Positions 15,899 through 25,545 of a stretch of 64,000 bases of DNA are shown here, in pieces. How positions within the stretch are numbered: the first letter of the stretch is position 1; each line of letters starts with the position of its first letter. The DNA lies in the NCBI GenBank assembly GCA_001429255.1, contig LMJI01000001.1, positions 248,001 through 312,000 on the forward strand, written 5' to 3'. A program made the translations under genes and the position numbers. This DNA is from Cellulomonas sp. Root930 (GTDB taxonomy: Bacteria; Actinomycetota; Actinomycetes; Actinomycetales; Cellulomonadaceae). The notes under the pieces are model-generated. The model made no database searches. It saw nothing but the letters and a program-made list of their open reading frames with translations, and was not told the DNA's origin.

Positions 15899-17631
15899 GC
15901 CGCTACGGCACGACCACGACGCCCGACCGGCCCGAGTTCGAGGTGCGGGTCGGGGGCACGGCCGTGCCGCCGCTGGTGCAGCGCGACGTCGTGGAGATCG
16001 ACGTCGCCGAGGAGGTGGGACGCCACGGGAGGCTCGCCCTGCTGCTGCAGAACTGGGACCCCGACACCCGCACGGTGCGGCACAGCGACGACGGCCCCTT
16101 CGCGCCCGGCGCCGAGGTCGAGGTGCTCATGGGGTACCACGCCGAGCTGACCTCGGTGTTCGCCGGGGTCGTGGCCGCGATCACGACGCACTTCCCCGCC
16201 GGCGGGCAGCCCGTCCTGCGCGTGGAGGCGCGGTCGCGGTCCATCCTGCTCGAGCACCCGCCGCGGTCGCGGCTGCTCGAGGCGGCCAGCGACGCCGACG
16301 TCGTCTCCGCGGTGGCCGCCGACTACTCCCTGACGGTCGACGCCGAGACCGGCGTGACCCGCGCCGCGGTGGTCAGCGACCGGCGCAGCGACTGGGACCT
16401 GCTGACCGCCCGGGCCGCCGAGCTGGGCTGGGTCACGTACGTGCGGGACGCGACGCTCGTCTTCCGTCCGCCCGCGGCGCAGGACGGTCCCGTCGAGCTG
16501 GAGTACGGGCGCAACGTCACCGAGCTCCACCTGACCCAGGACGTCACGCGCGCGGTGGACCCGGTGGTCGGCGTCGGCTGGGACGTCGAGACCCTCGAGG
16601 CGCTCGAGTCCGAGACGGGGGCGACTCAGGCCGGGATCGACCTCGGCGACCGCGCCGACCACGGCACCGCGCTCTCCGACGCCGGCTGGCCGCTGCGCGA
16701 GGAGCGCGCGGCGCGCGCGTCGGTCGCGGCGGCGGACCAGGTGGACGCGATCGCGCTCGGACGCCAGCGCGCCGCCGCCCTCGGGCACTACCACGGCTAC
16801 GGCGAGGTGGTCGGGAACCCGGCGCTGCGGTGCGACTCCTGGGTGAGCGTGACCGGCGTCGGGACGCGCATGTCCGGGCCGCACTACGTGACGGCGGTCC
16901 GGCACCGGCTCTCGGCGCGCGGCTACCGGACCGAGCTCCAGGTCGGGCGGCCTCCGGTGCTGCTCCCGCCGACCCCGCCGGGGGGCCGGGCCGCACCGCT
17001 CACCGTGGGCATCGTGGCCTCCCTCGAGGACCCGGACGGCAGGAACCGCGTGCAGGTCCGGCTCCCCTGGCGCGGCGAGACGGGCGACGGCGTCTGGGCA
17101 CGCCTGGCGACCCTCGACGCGGGCGACGGCTTCGGCACGGTCTTCGTCCCGGGCGTCGGGCAGGAGGTGCTGGTGGCCCCGCTGGACGGGGACGACGCGA
17201 CCCTCGTGGTCCTCGGCTCCCTGTTCAACGGCACGCAGGCCGCCCCGGTCACGGTGAGCGACGACGAGAACCTCGTCCGCGCGATCGTCAGCCCCGACGG
17301 GCACCGGATCACGCTCGAGGACGGCGACGCGAGCGCGGTGACCATCGAGACGCCGGCCGGCAACATCCTGCGCCTCGCCGAGTCGGACTCCGAGGTGACC
17401 CTCACGCACGGGGACTCCGGCAACGCGCTGCGGTTGTCCGACGACGGCATCGAGCTCACGGCCGCGACGGGGGACATCGTCCTGTCGGCCACCTCGGGGA
17501 AGGTCAAGCTCGACGCCAGCGGCATCGAGGGCAAGTCCACCGGTCCGGCGAAGCTCGAGAGCTCGGCGACGTTCGACGTCTCGGCGTCGGCGACGTTGGG
17601 CCTCAAGGGCGCGCTCGTCAACATCAACTGA
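15895..17631 (+). CDS. VgrG-like spike protein (Pvc8-like)
   Basis: A 578-residue trimeric spike. The N-terminal ~330 residues resemble the phage late-control D/gp27 hub (E-F-E-V-R-V-G-G-T-A-V-P-P-L, Y-S-L-T-V-D-A-E-T-G). Residues about 365-445 form a gp5-type OB fold (V-G-I-V-A-S-L-E-D-P-D-G-R-N-R-V-Q-V-R-L-P-W). The last ~130 residues are repetitive (I-V-L-S-A-T-S-G-K-V-K-L-D-A-S-G) and should form the beta-helical needle. It is followed by the PAAR tip gene. No toxin extension is present, so cargo is carried elsewhere. Confidence 0.95.
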   Translation: MSRYGTTTTPDRPEFEVRVGGTAVPPLVQRDVVEIDVAEEVGRHGRLALLLQNWDPDTRTVRHSDDGPFAPGAEVEVLMGYHAELTSVFAGVVAAITTHFPAGGQPVLRVEARSRSILLEHPPRSRLLEAASDADVVSAVAADYSLTVDAETGVTRAAVVSDRRSDWDLLTARAAELGWVTYVRDATLVFRPPAAQDGPVELEYGRNVTELHLTQDVTRAVDPVVGVGWDVETLEALESETGATQAGIDLGDRADHGTALSDAGWPLREERAARASVAAADQVDAIALGRQRAAALGHYHGYGEVVGNPALRCDSWVSVTGVGTRMSGPHYVTAVRHRLSARGYRTELQVGRPPVLLPPTPPGGRAAPLTVGIVASLEDPDGRNRVQVRLPWRGETGDGVWARLATLDAGDGFGTVFVPGVGQEVLVAPLDGDDATLVVLGSLFNGTQAAPVTVSDDENLVRAIVSPDGHRITLEDGDASAVTIETPAGNILRLAESDSEVTLTHGDSGNALRLSDDGIELTAATGDIVLSATSGKVKLDASGIEGKSTGPAKLESSATFDVSASATLGLKGALVNIN

Positions 17632-17642
17632 GAGGGGGCACC

Positions 17643-17918
17643 ATGCCGGGCGCAGCACGGGTCGGGGACCCCACGGTGCACGGCGGGACCGTCGTGGGCC
17701 CCGGCGTGGCGACGGTGCTGGTGGGCGGGATGCCGGCCGCGGTGCTCGGTGACATGCACGCGTGCCCGATCCCCCCGCCCTCCCACCTGCCGTCCACGCC
17801 GTTCGTCGCGGGGTCGGCGACGGTGATGATCTCGGGGCGACCGGCGCTGCGCGCCTCGGACGCGTGCGCGTGCGGCGCCAGCGTCGCGGTGGGCTGCCCG
17901 ACGGTGGTGATCGCATGA
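17643..17918 (+). CDS. PAAR-domain spike tip protein
   Basis: A 91-residue protein consisting only of a PAAR domain: A-A-R-V-G-D-P-T-V-H-G-G near the start, A-V-L-G-D-M-H-A-C-P-I-P near residue 35, and C-A-C-G-A-S-V-A-V-G-C-P-T-V. The His and Cys residues are placed to bind the stabilising zinc at the tip. The cone caps the VgrG-like needle and sharpens it. A G-rich ribosome-binding site precedes ATG 17643. The gene order spike-PAAR-gp25 swaps the last two relative to PVC. Confidence 0.95.
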   Translation: MPGAARVGDPTVHGGTVVGPGVATVLVGGMPAAVLGDMHACPIPPPSHLPSTPFVAGSATVMISGRPALRASDACACGASVAVGCPTVVIA

Positions 17919-18334
17919 CCTACGGCGACGACCCGCACCTCGGGCGCGGCTGGGCGTTCCCGCCGCGCTGGGACCTGGCCGAGGGTGCCGCCGCGGCGGT
18001 GCTGGCGACCTCCGACGGCGTCCCGCACGTCCAGGAGGCCATGCGCGTCCTGCTGCGCACCGGGGTGGGCGCCCGCGTGATGCGGCCGACGCTCGGGGCG
18101 GGTGTCGACCGGTACGTGTTCGAGCCGCGGACCACCGACGTCTGCTACCGGCTCGCGCACGACGTCGAGCGCGCGCTGCTGCTGTGGGAGCCCCGGGTCA
18201 TCGTCGACGCGGTCGAGGCGGTCCCCGCGGGCGAGGCCGACGAGCGGATCGACGTGCGCATCGCGTACCGCCTCGACCGGCACTCGCGGCCGGACAACCT
18301 CGTGATCCCGTTCTTCGTGGCGGGTCCGTCGTGA
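17915..18334 (+). CDS. Baseplate wedge protein, gp25-like
   Basis: A 139-residue protein of the T4 gp25/GPW family: L-G-R-G-W-A-F-P-P near the start, the conserved helix V-Q-E-A-M-R-V-L-L-R-T, and the E-P-R signature in L-L-W-E-P-R-V. gp25 nucleates the sheath on the baseplate. The family was named for lysozyme similarity, but no lysozyme activity is expected. It starts inside the PAAR stop (ATGA) and ends inside the next start (GTGA). Confidence 0.93.
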   Translation: MTYGDDPHLGRGWAFPPRWDLAEGAAAAVLATSDGVPHVQEAMRVLLRTGVGARVMRPTLGAGVDRYVFEPRTTDVCYRLAHDVERALLLWEPRVIVDAVEAVPAGEADERIDVRIAYRLDRHSRPDNLVIPFFVAGPS

Positions 18335-21033
18335 GCCGCGCCCCCGAGGACGTCCGGGCGGCCCTGGCCCGCGCCGCCGGCCTGGCCCCCTACGACGCGG
18401 ACCACACCTGGCGCGACGTCCTGTTCACCGGGCCGCAGGACGCCGACCTGTCCCGTCCGGGCGACCCCGACCGCGCCCTGCTCGACGCGCTCGCGCACGA
18501 GTACCCCGAGCTCGACGCGCACGGCGACACCCTCCCCGACCGCGCGCACCTCGACTGGCTCGACGGGATCCTCGCGATCCCGCGGCTGCCCGTGCTGCCG
18601 GACACCGTGGTGGCGCACGCGACGGTCGACCCGAAGCTGGCGCCCGCGGTCGTCGCGAAGGGCACCGTGCTGCGCGGCGGCAAGGACGCGTTCGGCACCG
18701 AGCGTCGCTACACCACCGACGACGCGCTCACCGCGCACGGCGCCACGGTGACCGCGGTGCGCGGCCTGGCGCCGGGCGGCCACCCGACCGGCCTCCCCGG
18801 CCGGATCGCGCAGGCGGAGCCGTACCCGCTGACCGTGTCCACCGGCATCCCCGCACCGCACCGGTTGCGCCTGTCCAGCCCGGTGCTCGCGTTCGAGGGC
18901 GGGGTCATGACCGTCCGCGTCACCCTCACGGGGGCGGCGTCCGCCGCGGGCCTCGCCGCCGCGATCTGGCGCTACCCGCGGGCGGACGGGTCGGTCGGGC
19001 TGGGTGCCGGCTTCGTGGTCGGCAACCAGGTCACGGTCGTGCTGACCCTCGGGTGCGGCCTGCCCGACGACGTCGCGGGAGACCCGTGGCTCGAGGCCAG
19101 CATCCCGCCCGAGCACGCGCTGCCGACCGCGCTCGCGTTCACGCAGGCGAAGCTGCAGGTCACCGGCCGGACGGCGATCACACCGCAGGCCGCGTACCTC
19201 AACGACGGCCTCCTGGACGTGACCAAGGAGATCCAGCCGTTCGGGGCGGTCGCCAAGCGGGGTGACGCCCTCTACCTGCGCAGCGACGAGGCGTTCGGCA
19301 AGCCGCTCGCCACCGTGACCGTGTCGATCCAGGTCATGCAGGAGGGCGGCTCGACGCTCACCTCCGCCGTCGGCGGCAGCGGCGTCCCCGGCTACGTCGC
19401 CGAGCAGATCGCCGTGAGCATGAGCTACCTGCAGGACAGCTGGGGCGGCACGATCTCCGAGCAGGTCCAGGACGCGTTCGACCACGTCGCCGGCCTGGTC
19501 TCGACCTCGTCGACGCCGCACGTGGAGTGGCAGCGCCGGGTGGACGGCGACTGGCAGACGTTCAAGGACGTCGGTGCCCAGCTCACCGGGTTCACGGCCG
19601 CGACCGTCAGCGGCGCCATCGCCTCCGAGGCCACCGTGGTCGGCGGCGAGCGCGGGCACCTGGTGCGCGCCTTCCTCTCCGAGGGCGACTTCGGGTGGAC
19701 CGAGTACCAGGAGAAGATCGCGGCGTTCGCCACCGGTGCCGTGGCGGGCGACACGCCGACCATGCCCACGCCGCCGGTCCCGCCGATCGTCTCCCGGATC
19801 ACGCTGACGTACACGACGGCCGCGGTGGCGGCGACGAAGGTCGAGGCGCTCAACGGCTGGGCAACGACGACCCAGTCCGGGTCGGGCGCGTTCCAGCCGT
19901 TCACCCGGTCGGTCTCCCCGACGGGCGACACCGGCATGGTCGCGATCGGTCTGGAGCTGCCCGACGCCGCACTCGGGTCGACCGTCTCGGTGTACCTCGG
20001 GGTGGAGTCGGCGGCGCCGTGCGGCTCCAGCTCGGACCCGGAGGGTGCGCGCTGGGAGTGGTGGGGCGGCACCGCGTGGCACCCGCTGCCGGTGGCGGAC
20101 GGGTCCCGCCTGCTGCGCGAGTCCGGCCTGCTGCGGTTCGTCGCGCCGCTCACGTGGGCGGTGGGCTGCACCGCGGTGTCCGCCGACACCGGACGCTGGG
20201 TGCGGCTGGTCACCGACGCCCCGGACCGCGTGGGGGTGGTCACGTCCGTGACCCCCGACGCGGTGGTCGCCACCTACCTCAGCCAGGCGCCCGATCCGGC
20301 CGCCGACCCGAGCCCGGCGACCGCCCTGCCGCCCGGCACCATCAAGGGCACGCTGTGGCCCGTCCCCGGGGTCAAGAAGGTCACCAACCTCGCCGGTGTC
20401 CGGGGTCGCGGACCCGAGGGCGACGTCGCCTACCGCCGACGGGCGTCCGCCCTCGCCCGGCACCGCGGGCGTGCGGTGACGGCGTGGGACTACGAGGAGG
20501 TCGTGTCCGTCGAGTTCCCCGAGGTGGCGGCCGTGCGCTGCCTGCCGCACACCGGACCGGGCGGGGTGCGGCGCCCGGGCAGCGTCGGCCTCGTGGTCCT
20601 CCCCGACCGTCCGCTGGACCCCGCGCCGCGCCCCTCGGTCAGTCTCGCGGGCCGCATCACCGACGTGCTCGCGCCGATGACCGGCCTGCACGCCGAGCCC
20701 ACCGTGCTGTGCGCACTGTTCGCCCCCGTCCAGGTGACCACGAGCATCCTGCTGCGCCGCGGGGTCGCGGCCCTGACCGGCCGCTCCGCCGTCGAGACCG
20801 CGCTGGAGGCCTGGCTGCACCCGGGCAGCACCACGCCGACCCGGTGGGGTCGCGGTCTGTTCCGGTCCTCCCTCGAGGCGTTCCTCGACGGGCTGCCCGA
20901 GGTCGACACGGTGCAGACCGTGACGCTGCGCGGTCCCGACGGGCTGGTCACGGAGCTGGTCGAGGTCGACGCGTGCCGCGGCCTGTTCTGCTCGTCCGCC
21001 GCCCACACCATCGCCGTGCAGGAGCAGCTGTGA
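18331..21033 (+). CDS. Baseplate J-like protein (Pvc11-like)
   Basis: A 900-residue baseplate wedge component. The C-terminal part matches the gpJ pattern: A-Y-R-R-R-A-S-A-L-A-R-H-R-G-R-A-V-T-A-W-D-Y-E-E-V at about residues 700-720, then an alpha/beta domain (V-Q-V-T-T-S-I-L-L-R). The N-terminal half has beta-rich segments special to injection systems. GTG 18331 overlaps the gp25 stop. In PVC-type systems Pvc11 and Pvc12 together form the wedges around the spike and transmit the contraction signal. Confidence 0.9.
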   Translation: MSRAPEDVRAALARAAGLAPYDADHTWRDVLFTGPQDADLSRPGDPDRALLDALAHEYPELDAHGDTLPDRAHLDWLDGILAIPRLPVLPDTVVAHATVDPKLAPAVVAKGTVLRGGKDAFGTERRYTTDDALTAHGATVTAVRGLAPGGHPTGLPGRIAQAEPYPLTVSTGIPAPHRLRLSSPVLAFEGGVMTVRVTLTGAASAAGLAAAIWRYPRADGSVGLGAGFVVGNQVTVVLTLGCGLPDDVAGDPWLEASIPPEHALPTALAFTQAKLQVTGRTAITPQAAYLNDGLLDVTKEIQPFGAVAKRGDALYLRSDEAFGKPLATVTVSIQVMQEGGSTLTSAVGGSGVPGYVAEQIAVSMSYLQDSWGGTISEQVQDAFDHVAGLVSTSSTPHVEWQRRVDGDWQTFKDVGAQLTGFTAATVSGAIASEATVVGGERGHLVRAFLSEGDFGWTEYQEKIAAFATGAVAGDTPTMPTPPVPPIVSRITLTYTTAAVAATKVEALNGWATTTQSGSGAFQPFTRSVSPTGDTGMVAIGLELPDAALGSTVSVYLGVESAAPCGSSSDPEGARWEWWGGTAWHPLPVADGSRLLRESGLLRFVAPLTWAVGCTAVSADTGRWVRLVTDAPDRVGVVTSVTPDAVVATYLSQAPDPAADPSPATALPPGTIKGTLWPVPGVKKVTNLAGVRGRGPEGDVAYRRRASALARHRGRAVTAWDYEEVVSVEFPEVAAVRCLPHTGPGGVRRPGSVGLVVLPDRPLDPAPRPSVSLAGRITDVLAPMTGLHAEPTVLCALFAPVQVTTSILLRRGVAALTGRSAVETALEAWLHPGSTTPTRWGRGLFRSSLEAFLDGLPEVDTVQTVTLRGPDGLVTELVEVDACRGLFCSSAAHTIAVQEQL

Positions 21034-22673
21034 GCGTCGAACCGGTCCGCACCTTCACCCCCGTCGCCCCCGACGCCGACTGGGAGGGCGTCCGCGTGCG
21101 GCTCATGTCCGCGCTCGGCGCAGGCTCGGGCACGACGTGGAGCGACCACAACGCGATCGATCCCGGCGTGACCCTCGCCGAGGCGGCCGCCTTCGGGCTC
21201 GCCGACCTGCACTACCGCACCGCCACCCGGCCCTCGACGTGGCCGCTCGAGGTCGCCGCGTGGGAGCCCGCGCCGGACCGGCACTGGCACGCGACCCTGC
21301 CACCGGGTGCGACCGCCGTCGTCGCGGACGTGCTCGCGTCCCCCGCTCCCGGCAGCCCCGCGCGCTCCGTCGCCCGCGTGCTCGAACCGCTCGTGCGCCG
21401 GTGCGCGTCGCCCGGCGACGCGTTCGCGCTCCTCTCGCGCGCGCCCTGGACCGGCACGTTCACCGCCGCGCAGACGCCGGTGGCGGTGGCGCTGCTGCGC
21501 GCCGGGCTGGTGCGCCGGCTGGCGCACGAGCTCACGGACGTCGTGGCCGACGCCGTCGACGCGCAGCGCACCACCGGCGGGAGCGTCGCCGAGCGCGACG
21601 CGCGCGCCGCCACGGAGCTCGCGGTCGTGCTCCCGCTCTGGCCGGACGAGCTCGCCGCGGTCGTCCGGCGGGAGCGCCGCCGCCGGTCCGCCGCGGCGAT
21701 GCTGGACCGCCTCGACGCGATCCTCGCCGCGACCACGGCCCCGGCGGCCACCGTCGTCCGGGCCGAGCTCGCCACCGCCGGCCTGTCCCCCGACGAGGTG
21801 GACCTCGCGATGGCCGCCGCACCCGTCCCGCTGGGCGTGGTCCCCGAGGACCTCGAGGAGACCGACGGTGCGTCCCGGGTCTGGCCGCCGCACCCGCTCC
21901 AGGCCCTCACGTGCGAGCCGGTCACCGACGCCGACTACGCGCGGCGCGCCCGGACGCACCCGCAGGTGCTGCGGGCGTGGGCGGTGCCCGGCCGGCTGGT
22001 CGGCATCGGGTGGGACGGCCGGCCCCAGGCCACCGCCGTGCCCACGGCGGGGTCGGTGACGCTGGTGGTCGAGCGGATGTCCCGGCCCCCGGAGGTGCCC
22101 GCGGCCTCCTGGGCGACCACGCCCGTGTTCCTCACCGACGTCCTGCGCACGGCGGTCGGCACCGAGGTCGACCAGCCGCACCCCACCTGGCAGGACACCC
22201 TCGACCCGCTCGACCCGCGGCGGATGATCTGCGACGAGGTCGGGGCGACGCTGCTGAAGGTCTGCCCGGTGGTGCTCCAGGGCACGCTCGTCACCGGTGT
22301 GGGCGCGGACCGCGCGAGCACGGTCGGCGGGGCGCTGGCACGCGTCGCGGCGTACTTCGCGGCGGGCCGCCCGGAGAGCCGACCGGCCCCGGCGACGGGG
22401 CCGCTGATCGACGGGCCGTGGCCGCGCGTCGACCAGCCGACCGCCGGGTGGACGCCCGGCGAGGCGATCCGGTTCACCGAGGTGGTCGCCGCGATCGTCG
22501 CCGACCCCGCGATCCTCGGCGTCGAGCTGCTGTCGATCCGGGCGGGCACCGGGCCGTTCGTCGGGTCCACCGCCGGGTCGGTGCCGCTCGACGCCGACTG
22601 CGTGCCCGAGCTCGCGGACGTCCAGTGCCTGCGGGTGCGGTTCGCGCTCTCCGGGGGGTGCAGCGATGGCTAG
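21030..22673 (+). CDS. Baseplate wedge protein (Pvc12-like)
   Basis: A 547-residue protein starting at GTG 21030 in the stop of the gpJ-like gene. It opens with R-V-R-L-M-S-A-L-G-A-G-S-G-T-T-W-S-D-H-N-A-I-D-P-G-V, close to the typical start of the second eCIS wedge protein, where a 'D-x-N-x-x-D-P-G' turn is common. A helical middle (about residues 130-270) with many Arg and Ala residues follows. It is identified partly by position. It overlaps the tail protein gene by 8 bases. Confidence 0.82.
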   Translation: MSVEPVRTFTPVAPDADWEGVRVRLMSALGAGSGTTWSDHNAIDPGVTLAEAAAFGLADLHYRTATRPSTWPLEVAAWEPAPDRHWHATLPPGATAVVADVLASPAPGSPARSVARVLEPLVRRCASPGDAFALLSRAPWTGTFTAAQTPVAVALLRAGLVRRLAHELTDVVADAVDAQRTTGGSVAERDARAATELAVVLPLWPDELAAVVRRERRRRSAAAMLDRLDAILAATTAPAATVVRAELATAGLSPDEVDLAMAAAPVPLGVVPEDLEETDGASRVWPPHPLQALTCEPVTDADYARRARTHPQVLRAWAVPGRLVGIGWDGRPQATAVPTAGSVTLVVERMSRPPEVPAASWATTPVFLTDVLRTAVGTEVDQPHPTWQDTLDPLDPRRMICDEVGATLLKVCPVVLQGTLVTGVGADRASTVGGALARVAAYFAAGRPESRPAPATGPLIDGPWPRVDQPTAGWTPGEAIRFTEVVAAIVADPAILGVELLSIRAGTGPFVGSTAGSVPLDADCVPELADVQCLRVRFALSGGCSDG

Positions 22674-23496
22674 CGCCGACTACACCCGCCTCGCCCAGTA
22701 CCTGCCGGCCGTCTACCAGGACGACGCGGCGTCGTTCGCGCAGATCGACGCGTTCCTCGGCCTGGCCGACGAGCTCAACCACGCGTACCTCGAGCGGCTC
22801 GACGACCTGTCGCTCGTGCTGGGCCCGGACGCCGCGCTGCGCTGGCCCACCGACCTGCCGCTCGACGCCGGACGCGACGCGCTCGTCGACGCGTACCTGT
22901 CCGCCTACGACGAGGTGGCCACGTGGGCCGCGTTCGCCTTCCCCGCGTCGTGGGGGCTCGACGAGGCCGGTGTCGCGCAGCGGCGCACGTTCCTGGCCAA
23001 GGCGGCCCGGATCTGGCGGCGTCGCGGCACGCCGCGCGGGTTCCTCGACTGGTTCTGCCTGGCCTTCGGGATCGCCGCCGACGCGCGGCCGTACCTGCTC
23101 GAGCACTTCAAGGTGCCCGGCCCGCAGATCGTCGACCCGGAGCTCACCGGCACGCTCTTCGTCCCGTCGACGTCGCAGTTCTCCGACTACCGCCGACGCC
23201 ACGAGGCCGCGGAGTTCGTCGACTGGTACGCACCGGCGCACGTGCTGCTGCGGGTCTGCTGGACCCGCCCGGACTTCGCCGTCCCGGACCCGCCCGTGCT
23301 GCCGGCCGACCCGACCCCCGAGCAGGTCGCGGCCTTCCAGGCGGCGGTCGACCTCTACCGGGCGGACCTGCGCGCCCTGCTCTGCTCGATCACCTCGTTC
23401 ATCGACCACGCCAACGGCATCCGGATCTGGGAGTGCATCGACGAGGGCCGCAGCATCGACCGGCTCGACGTCGGGCACCTGCCCAGCGAGGACTGA
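22666..23496 (+). CDS. Phage tail protein I-like (baseplate/fibre-attachment protein)
   Basis: A 276-residue protein beginning L-A-Q-Y-L-P-A-V-Y-Q-D-D, a typical gpI opening. It includes R-R-G-T-P-R-G-F-L-D-W-F (the R-G-T-x-x-G motif of tail protein I) and A-H-V-L-L-R-V. In phages gpI lies at the baseplate periphery and anchors fibres. The last ~50 residues (D-L-Y-R-A-D-L-R-A-L-L-C) extend beyond the gpI core. It is followed after 12 bases by the 678-residue gene. Confidence 0.85.
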   Translation: MASADYTRLAQYLPAVYQDDAASFAQIDAFLGLADELNHAYLERLDDLSLVLGPDAALRWPTDLPLDAGRDALVDAYLSAYDEVATWAAFAFPASWGLDEAGVAQRRTFLAKAARIWRRRGTPRGFLDWFCLAFGIAADARPYLLEHFKVPGPQIVDPELTGTLFVPSTSQFSDYRRRHEAAEFVDWYAPAHVLLRVCWTRPDFAVPDPPVLPADPTPEQVAAFQAAVDLYRADLRALLCSITSFIDHANGIRIWECIDEGRSIDRLDVGHLPSED

Positions 23497-23508
23497 AGGA
23501 GCGCCACC

Positions 23509-25545
23509 ATGCCCGACAACCAGTACCCGGTGTTCGACGGCGGGCAGACCCTCACCGCCGCAGACCTCAACCAGCTGCGCGCCTTCACCAACGGCCGCTC
23601 GAGGCTGCTCGGCCGCCTGGTCGGCTTCGGGGTGAACTGCGGGCTCGGCGGCGTGGTGACCAGCACGACCCTCACCATCGACGGGGGCCTCGCGATCGAC
23701 CAGACGGGCGAGCCGCTGATCCTGCCCGCGCCCCAGTCGATCGCCCTGCCGCCCGCGCTCTCGTCCGGCTCGTTCGACTTCGTGGCCCCCGCGGCCGGCG
23801 GGTTCTCCGTCGTGCTGGAGTCGACCGACACCGCCGAGCCCGCGCCCGACTGCGGAGAGGCCGACTGCGAGGGGCACGCCGAGCTGCACACCCGCGCGGT
23901 CGCCCTGCGGGTCGTGGCCGGCCGCATCACGGGTCCGCGCTTCGACTTCGCCAACGAGACCCTGCTCACCGTCGAGCCGATGCGGCTCTCGCTCACGTCC
24001 GCGCCGCAGGGCTCCTACGTGACCCTGCGGGACGCGCTGGTCGCGCGGCTGAACAACGGGGGGAGCCCGCTGATCAACCCGGCGCTGATCACCAAGCTCC
24101 AGGGCACGTCGATCGCGCCCGCCGACCTCGCCGGGGTCAAGGGGTACAAGGCCGGCTTCCTCAACCAGGTGCTCTTCGCGACCCTCGACCTGCTGCGCTG
24201 CCGGGCGCTGATGTCGACGGACTGCGACCGCACCACCACGCGGCCCGGGGTCGTGCTCGGCTGGGTGCGTCTGGTGGGCAGCGCGTGGGTGTGGGACTGC
24301 GCCTACCGGCACGCGTGGGAGCCGCCGAAGGGGCTGAGCCTCGCGCTCACCGGCGGCGGCTGCAGCTCACCGTGCGGTGTCTGGGTGGACCTGGTGGAGA
24401 GCCTGATCTCCGGGTACGCGCCGCCGGACCCGCCGCCCGTGGAGGACGACGACGACGGCCCGATCATCGTCTTCCCCCTCTGCCCGCACGGGATGATCCT
24501 CGTCGGCGGCACCTGCCAGAACATCTACTACCCCCCGCTCGAGTTCCCCGACGAGTGGGCGGAGCCCTGGCACATCGATCCGCTCGGGCCCATCTGGAAC
24601 CCGCCCGACGTGTACCTGCACATCGACGAGGTCGTGACGGACCTCTACCACACGGACCCGTGGTCGTACTTCGGCACGGAGGTCATCGGAGGGCTGCCCG
24701 CGCTCGGCCGGGACGCCGGGATCGCGAAGTCGTCCTTCGAGGCGAAGGTCACCGAGCTCGGCGGCACGCCGAACGTCCTGGTGCTCACGGCCGCACAGGC
24801 CGCGGCGCAGCCGGGCTACACGCCGGGAGCGTCGTTCAACAAGGCCGACACGATCGTGCTCACGGCGGGCACCAACAACAAGGTCACCGCGCTGGGGCGG
24901 ATCCCCGCCGCGCACAGCGCGCGCGAGCTCGGCACCGCGCTGCCGGCCGTCACCAGCATGGCGACCGAGGCGCTCGCGGCCACCGAGGTGCAGGCGGGGG
25001 GCCTCCAGGTCGTCACCGCCCAGGTGGGAGGTCTGGCCCAGGACATCGTCGGGTTCAAGGGCTTCCAGCAGACGACCGAGCAGTGGCAGAAGGACCTGGG
25101 GGCGACGATCGAGGGGCAGGTCCGGTCGCGGGTCGAGCTCGAGATCGGCAACCTCCGGCTGGACGACATGCAGCAGCGCCTCGCCGTGCACGACGGCCAG
25201 CTCGACGTGATCGTCAGGGGTGTCGGGCTGACCCGCGCCACGAGACAGCTGGACACCGGGATCGCGCAGGGGATGGTCGAGTTCGCCGGGAGCCTGACCA
25301 ACGGGCTGGCAACCCTGGTCACGCCCGAGAACGAGGAGGCGCTCGGGCGGCACATCGGGGAGGCCACGCGTGCCACCTCGACGCTCGAGGAGGCGGCGGC
25401 CGGCGGGGAGCCGCAGGCGATCGGCGAGGCGGCGGTCCGGCTGATGGGCACGCTGCGCACGGCGATCAAGTCCGCCGGCATCGACGCGTCGCTGGGCAAG
25501 GAGCTGGACGGCCAGCTGAACGCGATGAAGGGCATGCTCGGATGA
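23509..25545 (+). CDS. Unrecognised injection-system protein (possible fibre or surface component)
   Basis: A 678-residue protein of unknown family. It opens P-V-F-D-G-G-Q-T-L-T-A-A-D-L-N-Q-L, a pattern often found at the N-terminus of phage tail spikes that bind a baseplate. Residues 1-300 are beta-rich with scattered Cys, including D-C-G-E-A-D-C-E-G. Around 305-325 there is a Pro/Asp linker (P-P-D-P-P-P-V-E-D-D-D-D). Residues about 430-678 are Ala/Gln/Glu-rich and should form long helices. A good AAGGAG precedes the ATG. A fibre or outer baseplate role is inferred from order and N-terminus; it could instead be an additional scaffold. Confidence 0.75.
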   Translation: MPDNQYPVFDGGQTLTAADLNQLRAFTNGRSRLLGRLVGFGVNCGLGGVVTSTTLTIDGGLAIDQTGEPLILPAPQSIALPPALSSGSFDFVAPAAGGFSVVLESTDTAEPAPDCGEADCEGHAELHTRAVALRVVAGRITGPRFDFANETLLTVEPMRLSLTSAPQGSYVTLRDALVARLNNGGSPLINPALITKLQGTSIAPADLAGVKGYKAGFLNQVLFATLDLLRCRALMSTDCDRTTTRPGVVLGWVRLVGSAWVWDCAYRHAWEPPKGLSLALTGGGCSSPCGVWVDLVESLISGYAPPDPPPVEDDDDGPIIVFPLCPHGMILVGGTCQNIYYPPLEFPDEWAEPWHIDPLGPIWNPPDVYLHIDEVVTDLYHTDPWSYFGTEVIGGLPALGRDAGIAKSSFEAKVTELGGTPNVLVLTAAQAAAQPGYTPGASFNKADTIVLTAGTNNKVTALGRIPAAHSARELGTALPAVTSMATEALAATEVQAGGLQVVTAQVGGLAQDIVGFKGFQQTTEQWQKDLGATIEGQVRSRVELEIGNLRLDDMQQRLAVHDGQLDVIVRGVGLTRATRQLDTGIAQGMVEFAGSLTNGLATLVTPENEEALGRHIGEATRATSTLEEAAAGGEPQAIGEAAVRLMGTLRTAIKSAGIDASLGKELDGQLNAMKGMLG

